Shown here one piece after another: positions 46,676 through 58,029 of a stretch of DNA of 64,000 bases. The notes beneath the pieces were generated by a model. The model worked only from the letters and a program-made list of their open reading frames with translations, searched no databases and was not told where the DNA came from. Source of the stretch: Alligator mississippiensis (Eukaryota; Chordata; Crocodylia; Alligatoridae); contig NC_081832.1 in NCBI RefSeq assembly GCF_030867095.1, positions 54,545,444 to 54,609,443 of the forward strand, given 5' to 3'. Position 1 is the first letter of the stretch. Every line of letters begins with the position of its first letter. The position numbers and the translations under genes were made by a program.

Positions 46676-46942
46676 GACAAAGCAGGAACTGCCAAACTAT
46701 AGAGGGAGAAGATAATAATGTTGCTCCCTCAAGCAACCTCTAGGACCCATAGAAGCCCCCCATGTACACAAAGAATTAGAGAAAAAAGTAATTGGTTGGG
46801 CTCATTAAAAATAAAATAAATATTTTAAAATATTTGCTTCTTTATTCATGTTCTAAATTTTGAAAATAAACTGACTTTGTATAATTCCATTTTGAAAATG
46901 TTGAAAAGAAAGATTTTGACTCATCTGATATTTTTTCTAATT

Positions 46943-46988
<46 letters not shown>

Positions 46989-47465
46989 GCTGAAAACATT
47001 CACTACATTTGACATGAGCTTGCAAATGGTTTTGGTTAAACAAAATTCACACTTCCTGGCAAACAAAGTATCTTAAATATTTCACTCAGCTCTCAGTCGA
47101 CATAAATGGTGTTTCCTCTTTCTACCTCCAGCACAAGGTCTTGCAGAAATATTTCAGAAAGGATGGGCCTGGAGACTCCAGCTGTAAGAGCAAACAGCCA
47201 AAAGATGGAGATTTGGACTTTTACAGAGCTTTTTTCAGTCCTAACTGGATTTTCTTTATCCATCTCTTCAGACAGCCAAAACTGACTGTTTGTTCCAGCT
47301 CTTTTCTGCCTCCTCACTCAGTTTCTTCCCTCTGCACATGTCTCTCATTCCTAGCTATGACTACCCTCCACCTTCTTTCCTTCACTTGAGTATTTACATT
47401 GAATTGATCCTTTCTGAACTACCCCCTCAAAAAAATCAGGGTGTTGATGTTTTCTGATACCACAC
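46676..47465. other. anonymous DNA with (TC)n
   Basis: No gene recognised; a (TC)n microsatellite at 46946-46985 is the only clear feature. Confidence 0.5.
46946..46985. repeat. (TC)n microsatellite
   Basis: About twenty uninterrupted TC units. Confidence 0.97.
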
Positions 47466-47468
47466 TTT

Positions 47469-47703
47469 GGGCATGTTGACACATTCATTAATTTACCATA
47501 GTTACTGAGCATTAAATGTAGTACTTGTTTAATCAAGTACTAAATTAATGTGCAGTAACTAGTGTTACTGCGCAGTAGTGCCAGTGCATGCCTTTTTAGT
47601 GATGCTGTGGTACAGTAGCCTAATAACACTGTACAGTAGCCTATTAGCACTGTTTGTGCTGTGATGTGCTACTGTGCAGTTACTATGTCATGTAGACATG
47701 CCC
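47469..47703. mobile_element. MITE, 235 bp, GGGCATGTCTACA family
   Basis: The left end GGGCATGTTGACACATTC and the reverse complement of the right end, GGGCATGTCTACATGAC, are inverted repeats. TTT flanks both sides (47466-47468, 47704-47706), a 3-bp duplication. The interior has repeated CAGTAAC/TACTGTGCAGT words. No coding. Confidence 0.78.
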
Positions 47704-47741
47704 TTTGTGTATTATATACCTTTCTGTACACTCACTGCATG

Positions 47742-47871
47742 CATCTAAACATTCATTAACGTGCCTAAGACTACTGACTAACAACATATTAGCACAGGTT
47801 TTGCCCTGCACACTATTGCACAGTATAATTAAACTACTGCACAATTAGCATCTTGTGAAGATGCACTCACT
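47742..47871. mobile_element. short MITE-like relative
   Basis: GCATGCATCTAAACATTC on the left and GTGCATCTTCACAAGATG (reverse complement of the right) look like worn inverted ends of the same family, with GCACA and CTGCACAA words inside. Ends and duplication are uncertain. Confidence 0.4.
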
Positions 47872-49919
47872 AGCTATTTTATCTATACAGATTGTAAGCT
47901 CTTCAGGAAAGGAAGTGTCTGTTATTCTGTATTTATTCAATGCCTAGCACAATGGGGTCCCTCTCTCGTTCACCCTGATGCAGTTAATGAATAAGGTTAA
48001 TCCGATGCCAAAACTTAATTCCATCCAACTTCCTTTGGAAGTTAAAATAGGAAATAAAACTGGAGTGAAGTTAGCAATGTTAAAGCACAGAAAGAGAATT
48101 TGATTTGAGAGACAGTTAAAGTCAATCACTTCCATAATATTATCTGATAGCACATGTGGCAAACTTTATGAATTAATTCTAAAAGTGACAAAAAGGCCCT
48201 CTCTTTGACCTCCAGGCATGATGGCAAATGTGCTATAGAATTAGTGATGACAGGGTCAGTGGAAACAATTGAAATGTACTGTTTTTCTACAGTTATGAGA
48301 CTGTTGCTGAAGGGAGAAATCTGAACAAAGTTCTTCTAATGCTGCTGTACTCCCTATGCATATGTGTTCTTATAATTCAATAGCAGCATTTTTCATTTTC
48401 TGCCATCATATACAAAAAACCTGGAAATTGGCTTACTTAATGTAAACTATTATATAAACACTGGTTGTATAAAAAAATTCCAGTTATTTAATCAAAATAA
48501 TTAACCTAGGATGGGATGAAAAAATAAATTACTTCAGCTGAACAAAGAGAATTTAAGTTTCAGTGTACCACTTTCACCTGCTGGTTCAACTACAATTACT
48601 CCACCCTTTTTTTAAATTACTGTCAATCTTTGGGAAAGAGGTATATAATGCACATCCATTCCATATACCACCCACCTTTCTTAAACTCACAATACTGTAC
48701 AGTTAGTATGCATCATACAGAAATGCCTGAGAAAAAAATTTATTGTTCTTACCTGTATCATTTTACTACTATACTAGAGGGCAATGGTGTTTTTGATTTC
48801 CCTGCTGCTTCCCATGTGTTTTAAGGATTATAAAGGAGTTTTTGTCAAAGAGAAAAGAGAGTCATTAATGACATTTGGGGGGTACATTTGCATCACAGTT
48901 CGTGAGGAACTAGGCTTGCAGCTTCTGTTAATTAAGATTTCAAAGTTTTTGTATTACTTCTCCCAACACACGGGATGATTATTCTCCCCACACTCTAAAT
49001 GCTATTTTGTGTTACACTAGTATTTTTCATTGTTCTGTTACTATGGAGCGACAGGAAACAACTTCAGACATCTGTAGTGCCTGCTCAGTGACACCATTTC
49101 AATCCAAGAAGGGCTTTCCAGCCATGGGACTGCAAGGATGATAATTGTAACAACACATTCTGGGACAGATGTTTCCCGTATGCAAATGAGTGGTTCTCCT
49201 AAAACACAAATCCTATTTCAAGCTAGTGAAGTGAATATTGATTGAAACACAGAAGGTTCAGTTAGTTACTTATTTTTTCAAACTAATACACAATTTGACT
49301 GATTATTCTTTTAGTGGGCTGGCAAAATGTTTGAAATTCCCATGCCAACTGCTTACAAATGGGTGGAATTGGCATTTCTGTGGGACAGTAATTCTAACCT
49401 AGATTTGCTGTTGTTGTTCACCTTGTTCATTACACTCTGCCTTTTTCCTAAGATAACTTGTATTTCCTAAGAAGATGAATCCCTTCTCCCATTGTACTGC
49501 CTGCCCATCACCACAGTAAATGGCACTTCACAAGTGTCACTTGAGCTGGCACATAGTTCATCTTTTCAGTTTTACCTCTCTAGCACAATGAAGTTGTTCC
49601 ATATCTTTTTGGATAGAATGGTTGTTGGATATAACATTGATCAAAGAGTGGGCAATCAAATTCACAGTTAGACAAGCATTGCCTTTGGCTGTAAATTGGC
49701 ATACTGATGCCAGTCAATGTGACAGTGATGAGTACACCTCAGTTGGAGATGAAAAATCACTTTACAGATTTAGCTACATGCCTGTGCACAGCACCATTTT
49801 GCCCAGCTTAATAAAGTACAAAATAGAATTTGACAATTTAAATTTACCTTTGTTTTAGGGGGAAAGAAAAGAAAAAAGGGATCAATCTGACTGTGCATTT
49901 TAGTTCTCACTCCCCACTA

Positions 49920-49920
<1 letters not shown>

Positions 49921-50006
<86 letters not shown>

Positions 50007-50007
50007 T
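49921..50007. repeat. (TTTC)n microsatellite, ~87 bp
   Basis: About 21 uninterrupted TTTC units. It produces a Phe/Leu/Ser frame on one strand and a Lys/Glu/Arg frame on the other, both artefacts. Confidence 0.98.
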
Positions 50008-50362
50008 TATTTTTTTGCACTCCATCTGTTCCCCATCTGTTCTTTGTGTATCAATTATTTCAAGTCTCAGGGGCAAATATAATTCAAAGTCCACATCAAA
50101 TTTCTACTGAAGATGACTGACCCTCTAAAAAAATGGAGTTCAGGCTCTTAATCTGAAAACATATCTGAAAGGTCCATGCTTCTGGTCCTACCTTTAAGAA
50201 CTACCAAGTCACCATATCCCAGCAGGATGCGAGTCCCACCCCTTTGAGTCCACAAAGACACATCACTCTCCAAGACTGGCTGAAGGTTTTCTTAGAATAT
50301 TTTAAAAGCAATATAAAACAGCCTTTTATATCTTGTCCCGAATATTTCTGAAGGCTAAACAG

Positions 50363-50365
<3 letters not shown>

Positions 50366-50399
<34 letters not shown>
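50366..50399. repeat. (TA)n microsatellite
   Basis: About seventeen uninterrupted AT units. Confidence 0.97.
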
Positions 50400-50404
<5 letters not shown>

Positions 50405-50743
50405 TATTGCATAAGGTGAACATGAATTATGTAGCCAACTTTCCTCTGTTTATGCATACTCCACCAAGTTTCTAAATAATGCAAGGGAACAAAGGGGATC
50501 TACTTAAGCAAAGGGCTGCATGATTGAACTGGAAAAAGCTGACCGTATTCCAAGCTTGCAAAGTATCTAAAGAAAAAGTAGGAGCATCTTAAATAGCTCT
50601 CAGACATCTCAGTTTACCAATACTGCTGTGAAATTTCTGGGCTGAAAGCACATTCTAAGTACATTTCTTTTATTCGATACTGCCACACAAATAAATTTCA
50701 ATTTGGGGCAGTGTGTTTACCAGGAATGAGCAAATTGGATCAT

Positions 50744-51111
50744 TCTTATATAATAAAGAGCTTAGGCCATCTGTCTGTCTGTCTATAACACTCTTGGAGC
50801 ACTCCGATTGGTTAGGGAAACAACCAATCAGAGTGCAGAGCACTACCATGATGGTGGACCAGTGGTACTGGCCTCCCCTCACCCCCCAGCTCCATCCCTG
50901 TGGTGCTCCACTGCCTCTGAGGAGCAGGGTCAGGGGGGGAGGGGACTAGGCCAGTGGCACTGGATACTGGTGGAGAGGGATGGAGGGGGCAGGTGGGAAG
51001 TTCTTTCCAGCCCCTACTCCTGGGAGGTGGCGGTGGCAGCACCACAGGGAGGTGGGTGGCAGTGCTCCATCTCCGCCCCATCTCCATCATTCTTGATGGG
51101 TAATTGGCTAG
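50744..51111 (+). mobile_element. non-autonomous Helitron, 368 bp
   Basis: The 5' end TCTTATATAATAAAGAGC closely matches the TC-TATATAATAAAAG terminus of HeliBat-type Helitrons. The 3' end is CTAG (51108-51111) followed by T, as Helitrons require. A 6-bp hairpin (CCATCA / TGATGG, 51084-51099) lies eight bases before CTAG. There are no inverted termini or duplication, also as expected for rolling-circle transposition. A (GTCT)n run at 50771-50792 and inverted CCAAT boxes at about 50802-50836 lie inside. The GC-rich interior (50870-51080) has no Rep/helicase sequence. The base before the 5' TC is T rather than A, a small departure from the rule. Confidence 0.72.
50802..50836. repeat. inverted repeat with two CCAAT boxes
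   Basis: CACTCCGATTGGTT and AACCAATCAGAGTG are inverted with one mismatch around seven bases. Each arm holds a CCAAT/ATTGG box in a GATTGGTT context, a good NF-Y site. Its role, if any, is unknown. Confidence 0.75.
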
Positions 51112-51555
51112 TATAAAATAATCATTCATATAATGTAAGAAATCAAAACTATCTCATAGACCTAATTCAAATCTTGAAATTAAAAATATAGTAAAATTTT
51201 ACATTCTTTCATTCACTTTTCTGTTCTGATTTCAGTTAAATCACTTCAATAAAGGCTATTTTCACGCAGCCTGGTGACTAAACCAACTAACTCACTAAAT
51301 CTCATGAAAATGTATAGTGATAATGAAATGGTGCAAGTCAGAGAAGTCTTTTACTTGGTCCTTCCCAGTTTCCTCACTAACCCTTTTTGATTCTTTTAAA
51401 AATGCTCATCACGAGCGCCAGAATTTTGGTCAGAGAACAAACTCAATACATTTTTAAAATGCAGTTTCACTTCTCTGGTGTAAGACATTTTCCACATCAA
51501 AAATCCAGAATGCTCTTTCAGCTTAGGCTTGTTTGTGCCTGAGCATTAGACAAAC
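51112..51555. other. anonymous AT-rich DNA
   Basis: No feature recognised between the Helitron and the next MITE. Confidence 0.5.
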
Positions 51556-51558
51556 ATA

Positions 51559-51856
51559 GGCCGTCTACACATGCGATGGACTGCGCAGTTGTTACTGTGC
51601 AGTCATTTAATACTTGCTTATGCAATTACTGTACAGTACAGTAAACTTATGCAATTACTGTGCAGTACAACCGCCACACACTTTTCTCCCCAGTGCTATT
51701 GCATAGTAGCAATGATCTACTATGCAGTAGCTCATTGCTACTGAGCAGTTTCATTGCCACACAGTTAGTGTCCAGCAATGCTACTGTGCAATAGCAATGA
51801 GCTATGGTGCAGTAGCCTGTTGCTACTGCACCATAGCATCTTGTGTAGATGTGCTT
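51559..51856. mobile_element. MITE, 298 bp, GTCTACACA family
   Basis: The left end GGCCGTCTACACATGCGATG and the reverse complement of the right end, AAGCACATCTACACAAGATG, are inverted repeats. ATA flanks both sides (51556-51558, 51857-51859). The interior is made of repeated TACTGTGCAGTA and TTGCTACTG words, including a near-duplicate CTTATGCAATTACTG pair at 51617 and 51648. Confidence 0.78.
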
Positions 51857-51859
51857 ATA

Positions 51860-54642
51860 GCAACGCAAATATCCTGATTTCTTTGCACTATCAATGCAAT
51901 GAACTGCATTCTGAATTGATGATTAAAAAGACTGGATTATCATAAGGTTGAAAAGAACAAGTGATATTTCAAAACCACATTCAGTTTAAGAGCATCAGTG
52001 GAGAAATCCTACAGTGAGAAGACTGTCACAAGCCTACTGAACCATTTATACCTAGAGAGAATATTCAGACAGATCAGATCAGATCAGATACATGCCTGTA
52101 CCTTACTTCTATCAGTATGACATAATATACTAGCAAGTGTGTTTACTATAAGGAATATATGTATGACATGTATTACAACCAGCCTTGACTCTATTGCATG
52201 TAGTTAAGCAGATAGTAATTACACCTGTCATTTGTTTCTGTCTATCCATTCAGGAATCTAAACATGAAGAACTGACCAACTGTAATTGCTATTATAAGGC
52301 ATATGTGCATCTTATTTACATAAGCACACCCACAAACACCCGTATGCATTCTCTTGTTATTCATCAAGAAGAAAAATGGCTTAGATTTGGACCTAAATAG
52401 AGAGATGTTTGGGTGTAGACTAGGTTTAAATTATAGTACACGATACTATTTCCATCCAATTTAATTAAAAATATTTAGAAATTGATTTGACTGCACTGTG
52501 AGCTATTCTTGTAGGATTTTATCCATAATCTAGTAGGTAGATTCTGTAGTTCTGAATCCAAATCTGACTATTATTTTGTACTACTCAAGTACACCAGGTA
52601 GGTGGGTAAGGTGCTTACTCACAATCAGAATGAGCACCAAGTATAGATGCAGCTTAAGGAAGCAAATTTGAAAGAGGAAGGTGAAATAAAAAGAACCCAG
52701 GAACCAGAAATTCCAAAATCTTCAGAGTAAAGGTGATAGTGTTTGCTTACTGCTACTAAAAATCCAGATAAACTCAGTGAAGATGAGTCCTTATAAAAAT
52801 ATACAAGAGAAGGTAGATGAAAAGCTAACATTTCTTACTTTCCTGCTATACATATGGCCTTCTCTGTAATCCTAAACTCAACTATAAATATAATTATGAA
52901 GCTACAAGTATCTTAAACTTTTTCACCAGTTGTAGTTCTCTTTGTTTTAGAGCCATTATTTGACTGACTCTCCCCTAAGGGGAAATATGAAACCTCATTG
53001 TCTTTTTTTTCAAATTAAAAGAAATTGAAAACACAAAAAATGATTATAAAAATAAGGTTAAATATTTAGGTTTTCAAAGCCTGGAATAAATGTTAATGTA
53101 ATAGACTAAAACAAATATAATATCCACATGAAGCTGTTAAAAGTCATACAGAACATGTCAATAGACATAATTAAGTGAAGCAACATTTTTCTTTTGCTAT
53201 TTGCATTCTGAAATTTCATTTCAATATAATGAAAGTCTCAATAGACGTTATAGATGACCAAAAATAATTGCATAGATTTCAGCTAGGGACTAAATGCTAG
53301 CTAAAGAAATTTGTTTGAAACGGACCTTAGTTCAATGGTACATTTATAAAAAAAAACCAAAACATAACCCTTATAGCCCCATTCAGTTAGTTGTTTTCTT
53401 TTTAGTTTGCAGGTTTTCAAACTGCCCTCTGCATTTGAGTTCAACAAAGCAAATGTCTGTTAAAACTACTGAAAGGAACATTGAAACTATTAACATCCAG
53501 CAAAAGGGCATCACTGTTAAAGCCAGTCAATAAATTAAGCACTGGGTCAAGCAAGATTAGGTCTCATCCATCTTTCTGGATGTTGTTACTGATGCCTACA
53601 TTTTTGTATGTTAGTTGCAGTGAAGCTGCTAGTGACACATGTTTCTAAGTTACCATGCATCATGTCCAAGCATTATGTATTTTGTAGTTCATTAGAATGT
53701 TGATGGCGTGTAATTATCATGAATGTTGTCACCCAACAGAAATTCAGTGAACAGCTATAATAGCCTGAAATAATTCTTAGTGCTTCACTTTAGGGGGGCA
53801 TGTTACCATGCCTTCTTTTATGGTGATGAAAGAGGTTCAAAGATAAATCCGTGGCCTGCCCATGACTAGTGTTAATCTCTTCTGTCATCAAAGAGGAAGT
53901 AAGTATAATAAATGCAGAAAATTAGAAAATCCATGAAATTGGTAAGGATTTTAGCCATATTTACTCCTTTGACATAAAGTAGCTTGGCAAAATGATTTGA
54001 GTTAAAACCACCTCCAGCCATCTTCTAAGTACCCTTTCTCCTATTTAAGGTGCTTAAGGTCACAACTAAATTAAGCCACAATGGTTTTGTGTCAAATGTC
54101 AACAGCAGAGTGAAGGCAACATTTGGTTGCAGTTAAGCAAAACAAACAAAATTGTCCCCAGTAGCTATATTCACCCATTGCTTAGAAAGACAGACCTTCA
54201 GCACACTGAAAAAATGTGCTAAGGTTTATCTGACATTTAAAAGAGATGGATGATAGAAACAGCCAAAACAGCCAACTTATTTGACTGAATGTGTTTACCA
54301 GTAGTTAACTAGGAAATAGAAGAAACCATAGTGCCATCAAATGGCACATACAATGAAAGAGAAACAGATCAGTCTTGACCCTCTTTGTAGTAAGTGCAAC
54401 AGACTCAAAGACACATCTACACATCAGTTTACATGCACAACCTCCATCGCTGTCAGCGGGTACTTTCATGATGGCAGTATTTGGCCCTAAAAATCAGAGT
54501 GCAAAATAGTAAAGAAATAAGACTCTAACAAAAGTCACTTCAAATCGTTATGCAGCTTTTCTAAAAACACACATTACTGTTCAGTTGAGCTTGCTATTAC
54601 AAAAGTATTCTGCCTATGCTTGTCACATATGTACAAAACTTG
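51860..54642. other. anonymous AT-rich DNA
   Basis: No gene or transposon recognised. A short (AGATC)n run lies at 52072-52088. Confidence 0.5.
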
Positions 54643-54651
54643 ACTTTAATA

Positions 54652-55385
54652 CAGGGTTGGGCTGAATCCAGCCCACCAGCTGATTGGATTCAGCCCACAG
54701 GCAGGCACCCCCCAAGTGAATGGATCTGGCCCATGGGTGGGCAGCAGCTCTGGCTCCAGTAGCCAAGTGGTGCCAGTCAGCCAGGGGGCTTCTGGCATGC
54801 CAGGTGAGCTTTCTCTCTCTCTTTCTCTCTCTCTCTTTCTGGGCCAGATAGGAACAAAGAAGTGAAAGCATGAACCTTCCCACAACTGTAGCATGCCCCT
54901 CTGTTACCCCCAAGTCTGGAACCAGCAGCTGCTGGCTGCATCCACAGCTGTCCAAACATGGCCAGCAGCTTCTGGGGAGGGATGGCAGAGCATGCTACAG
55001 CTGTGTGTGAGTTCAGGCTTCTATGCTGCTCACAGCCTACAGCTATAGCATGCCCTGTTCCCTACCACCCATACCCAGAGCCCCAGCCCAGAGGCTTCCA
55101 GCTGCATTTGGAAAGCTATGGACATGGCTGGCAGCTACCATGCCTGGGCTGGGAGAGGTGGGTGGGGCAATCTAAAGCTGCTGGCAGGTGGACTCCAGCA
55201 GCAGGGGGGAGCAAGCTAAAGCTGTGGGTGTGTTCAGGCTTCCATGCTGGTTTGCTGCCCAGGCGGGGAGAGACATGGACATGGAGAGGGAGAGGGAGAG
55301 AGAGGGAGAGAGCGAGAGGTGTGACTCTTGACAGGTCACCAAAACCCATTAAGTGGACTGCCAAACTAAATATTTGCCCACCCCT
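54652..55385. mobile_element. hAT MITE, ~734 bp, AGGGGTGGGC ends
   Basis: The left end CAGGGTTGGGCTGAA and the reverse complement of the right end, AGGGGTGGGCAAAT, match the common hAT terminus CAGGGGTGGGCAAA. The flanks ACTTTAAT (54643-54650) and ACTTAACT (55386-55393) agree at six of eight bases. The interior has a (CTCT)n tract at about 54810-54840, a GGAGA-rich tract at 55270-55320 and open frames without motifs. Confidence 0.78.
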
Positions 55386-55628
55386 ACTTAACTTCTTCCA
55401 GACAATATAACCTCTGCATTGCACATGTTTTTGGAAACATGTCTTTTGGTCATTACAAGGTGATTATGGTAGTGCTTCTGAGAGGAATACAGGGAAAGAT
55501 AATCCAGCAGGTAGGGTACTAGTTTAGGACTTGGTAAACATGGGTTTCAAGGGTCTGTCCCAGCAGAGACTTCTGTAAAATGGGGCTAATATATTTCCTT
55601 GCCTAACAAAGTGATTGTGAGATCAGCC

Positions 55629-56134
55629 ACAGTGAAAGTGGTGACATGCTCACATTTGGAGCAGATTCAGGATGGTATAAACACATTGCTTCTGCCACCA
55701 CTGCCCATCCCCAGCTAATCTAGGCACAAGGGGAGCCCCAGAGATGCTTCTGCCCTCTCCAGTTATGTGGGATGCTGGGCTACACAGGAGACAGTGGCAG
55801 TATTATGCAAGTTCCTCCTTCCAGCACCTGCTCCCTACCCCCACAAATTCCCCCCCCCCCCCACTACCTGCTCCCCCCCAGCATGGAGATGGAGTGGAGG
55901 AAGGAACCTGCTAAGCACTGCTGTCCCCAGCAAACCCAGAGGATCTCCTGAACCACTTCCACCCCACTTACCCTGTCTGAATTGGGGACACTGGCAGCAA
56001 TGTGCACATTCTTCCTTCCAGTGCTGCTCCCTGCCTTGGTTTCCCCTGCCAGCCTGGGGACTCCAGCCACGCCTCACCCCCATCTTTCTATACTCCAAAG
56101 GGTTGTGTGTTGCACCCCACTTTAAGAAATCCTG
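55629..56134. mobile_element. hAT MITE, 506 bp, perfect 8-bp target duplication
   Basis: GATCAGCC flanks both sides (55621-55628 and 56135-56142). The right end, reverse complemented, reads CAGGATTTCTTAAAGTGGGG, close to Charlie-type termini. The left end reads ACAGTGAAAGTGGTGAC and aligns with it after a gap of several bases. The interior is GC-rich with a C-run at 55850-55862. No transposase. It lies only 243 bases from the previous hAT element. Confidence 0.85.
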
Positions 56135-56229
56135 GATCAGCCCATGCTCATATTTTTTGGTAATAAGGGATATATAACAAATAAGCTCATAGAAATTTGG
56201 AGGGGAAGGATTAAAAGGTAAGTTATAGA

Positions 56230-56472
56230 GGGTTGTCTACATGTGCACCCGACTGCACAGTTGTTATTGTGTAGTCATTTAGCACTTGCTTTAGTAAGTA
56301 CTAAATGACTGTGCAGTAACCACCACTACTGGTTGTTATGCACGAATTGTTTCTCACCTTACTGCACAGAAGCAAGGAGGTTCATGCCTGCCGATGCTAC
56401 GTCGCCATAATGATGAGATATATCATTATAGCTCATTGCTATGGCGACGTAGCATCTCATGTTGATGCTCCC
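56230..56472. mobile_element. MITE, 243 bp, GTCTACATG family
   Basis: The left end GGGTTGTCTACATGTGC and the reverse complement of the right end, GGGAGCATCAACATGAG, are inverted repeats. AGA flanks both sides (56227-56229, 56473-56475). GTGCAGT and AGTACTAAATGACTG words are shared with the related elements near 47.5 and 51.6 kb. Confidence 0.8.
56393..56456. repeat. perfect 17-bp inverted repeat with a nested hairpin
   Basis: GATGCTACGTCGCCATA is repeated perfectly in reverse complement at 56440-56456. Between the arms a smaller TAATGAT/ATCATTA hairpin occurs. Two intact CpGs per arm are notable because most CpGs in the window's old repeats look decayed. Confidence 0.93.
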
Positions 56473-56475
56473 AGA

Positions 56476-58029
56476 AGAATTAGTGATCATGGCATGTGCT
56501 TTCTAATGTATAATTAAAAAAGGAGAGGTGATGTAAACCAGGAGGTTGGTGAAGATAACAGCCACTAATTTTCCTCTTAGTTTGTTGCTGGAGTCTGACA
56601 TATTTTTTTTGCTATAAAAAAACCTTCTGGATTAAAGGGGGCTAAGGGGTAGCTCTAATTCCTGAAAATATGAAGAAAAAAAATCAGAGCGAATTACCAA
56701 AATAGCATATAAGTAACAGACAAAATGGTATGAAAAAAGCATAGACCTCAAGACTTGGATTAAAAATTTAAACCTACCATGAGTGATATTATTATCAAAA
56801 AAAGTGCTCTGCTTTACAACTCAATAGGATTGTGGCAAGTGAACTGTACATATATGGTCCCTGTTGAGAAGATGAGAACAATTTTTGTGATGGAAAAAGA
56901 AGGCAACCATTGCCATCACTGACCACTAATAAAAGCGATTAGGGAAACAGCAGGGAACAAGCATTTGTTTGCCACAGCTGAATGCTGAGTTTATCAGCAT
57001 TTATCATAGTGGCTGCATACAAGCATTGACACCCACCTACATACATACTTATAAACACATGATTTCTCTCTTCACAACCAGCCATGAAAAGTTTAGTTGT
57101 GATACTCACCTGACTTGGAAACATAATTCAGCAATATTCGTAACACCTAGGTGTTGCCTTATTTTGAATCTGTTCATGCCAATTTGACCCAAACTTAAAT
57201 AGGTTTTATTTTTATCTTTGGAAAGGTTGAGAAAATGGTTTCAAAAGAAAGGAACAAAGAGGGTGAAAAAATCCTATTTCAAATATAGGGGAAAAAAGTA
57301 ATAAATCCATTTTTTAAAAGGTAGATGAAACATAAGAGAACGCAATGTAAAACAAATATGAAAGCATTGTCAGTAAAAGAGCAAAGGAAAACAATGTTAA
57401 GAAAATAAATACAGCATGAGATTCGAAGGAGCAAAAGGGGTGAGCACAGAAAGGGTTAAGTCAAGAAAGTATCTCCTTTTAATTAAAACTATTCATGATT
57501 GGGAGGAAAAAAAACCTATTCATTCAATAATTACTGGACATGGGATTAAAGGTCTCAAAATATTTTGTGTTTCTTAAAATCCCAGCTACTAAAGTTCTAT
57601 GAAAACAGAGAAATTGTCTTTCCTACTTAGAAAACAGTTTCTGGCTTTAACAGTTCCAGAGACAATTTTGAAAGCATAATCTTGAGTACTCCAGCAACAG
57701 AAGGAAGAAAACCAACTATAATATTAATTTTTAACACTTTCTGAATTTTGACCCAATCCCATGATGTCCATAGGGTTAGGTCAGGGAGGAAGCTCAGAGT
57801 TTTAATCTCTCAATGTTGGCAATACTGGAATTTCCCACTCAGGAAACACAACTCTCTTTCAAATAAAATACCCACCCATGATACTGTCCTGCAATTATAA
57901 TGATTGTTCAGTACAGGAATTAAAATTAGAGATGTAAATTTTCACTACCTCTAAATATTTAGTCCATAGGTGACTAGGCACATGATTCCTAGGTAAATCC
58001 ACACATCTTGCCCCACTGACCAAGTGATG
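56476..58029. other. anonymous AT-rich DNA
   Basis: No gene or repeat family recognised; A-runs are frequent. Confidence 0.5.

Larger units (their letters stand above)
47872..50743. other. anonymous AT-rich DNA with microsatellites
   Basis: No gene or transposon recognised; two long microsatellites are listed separately. Confidence 0.5.

Noticed and set aside
49893..50120. Phe/Leu/Ser-rich frame resembling a membrane protein
   Set aside because: It is the translation of a (TTTC)n microsatellite.
55665..56134. Left hAT boundary at CAGGATGG near 55665
   Set aside because: It gives no target duplication; starting at 55629 gives a perfect GATCAGCC on both sides.
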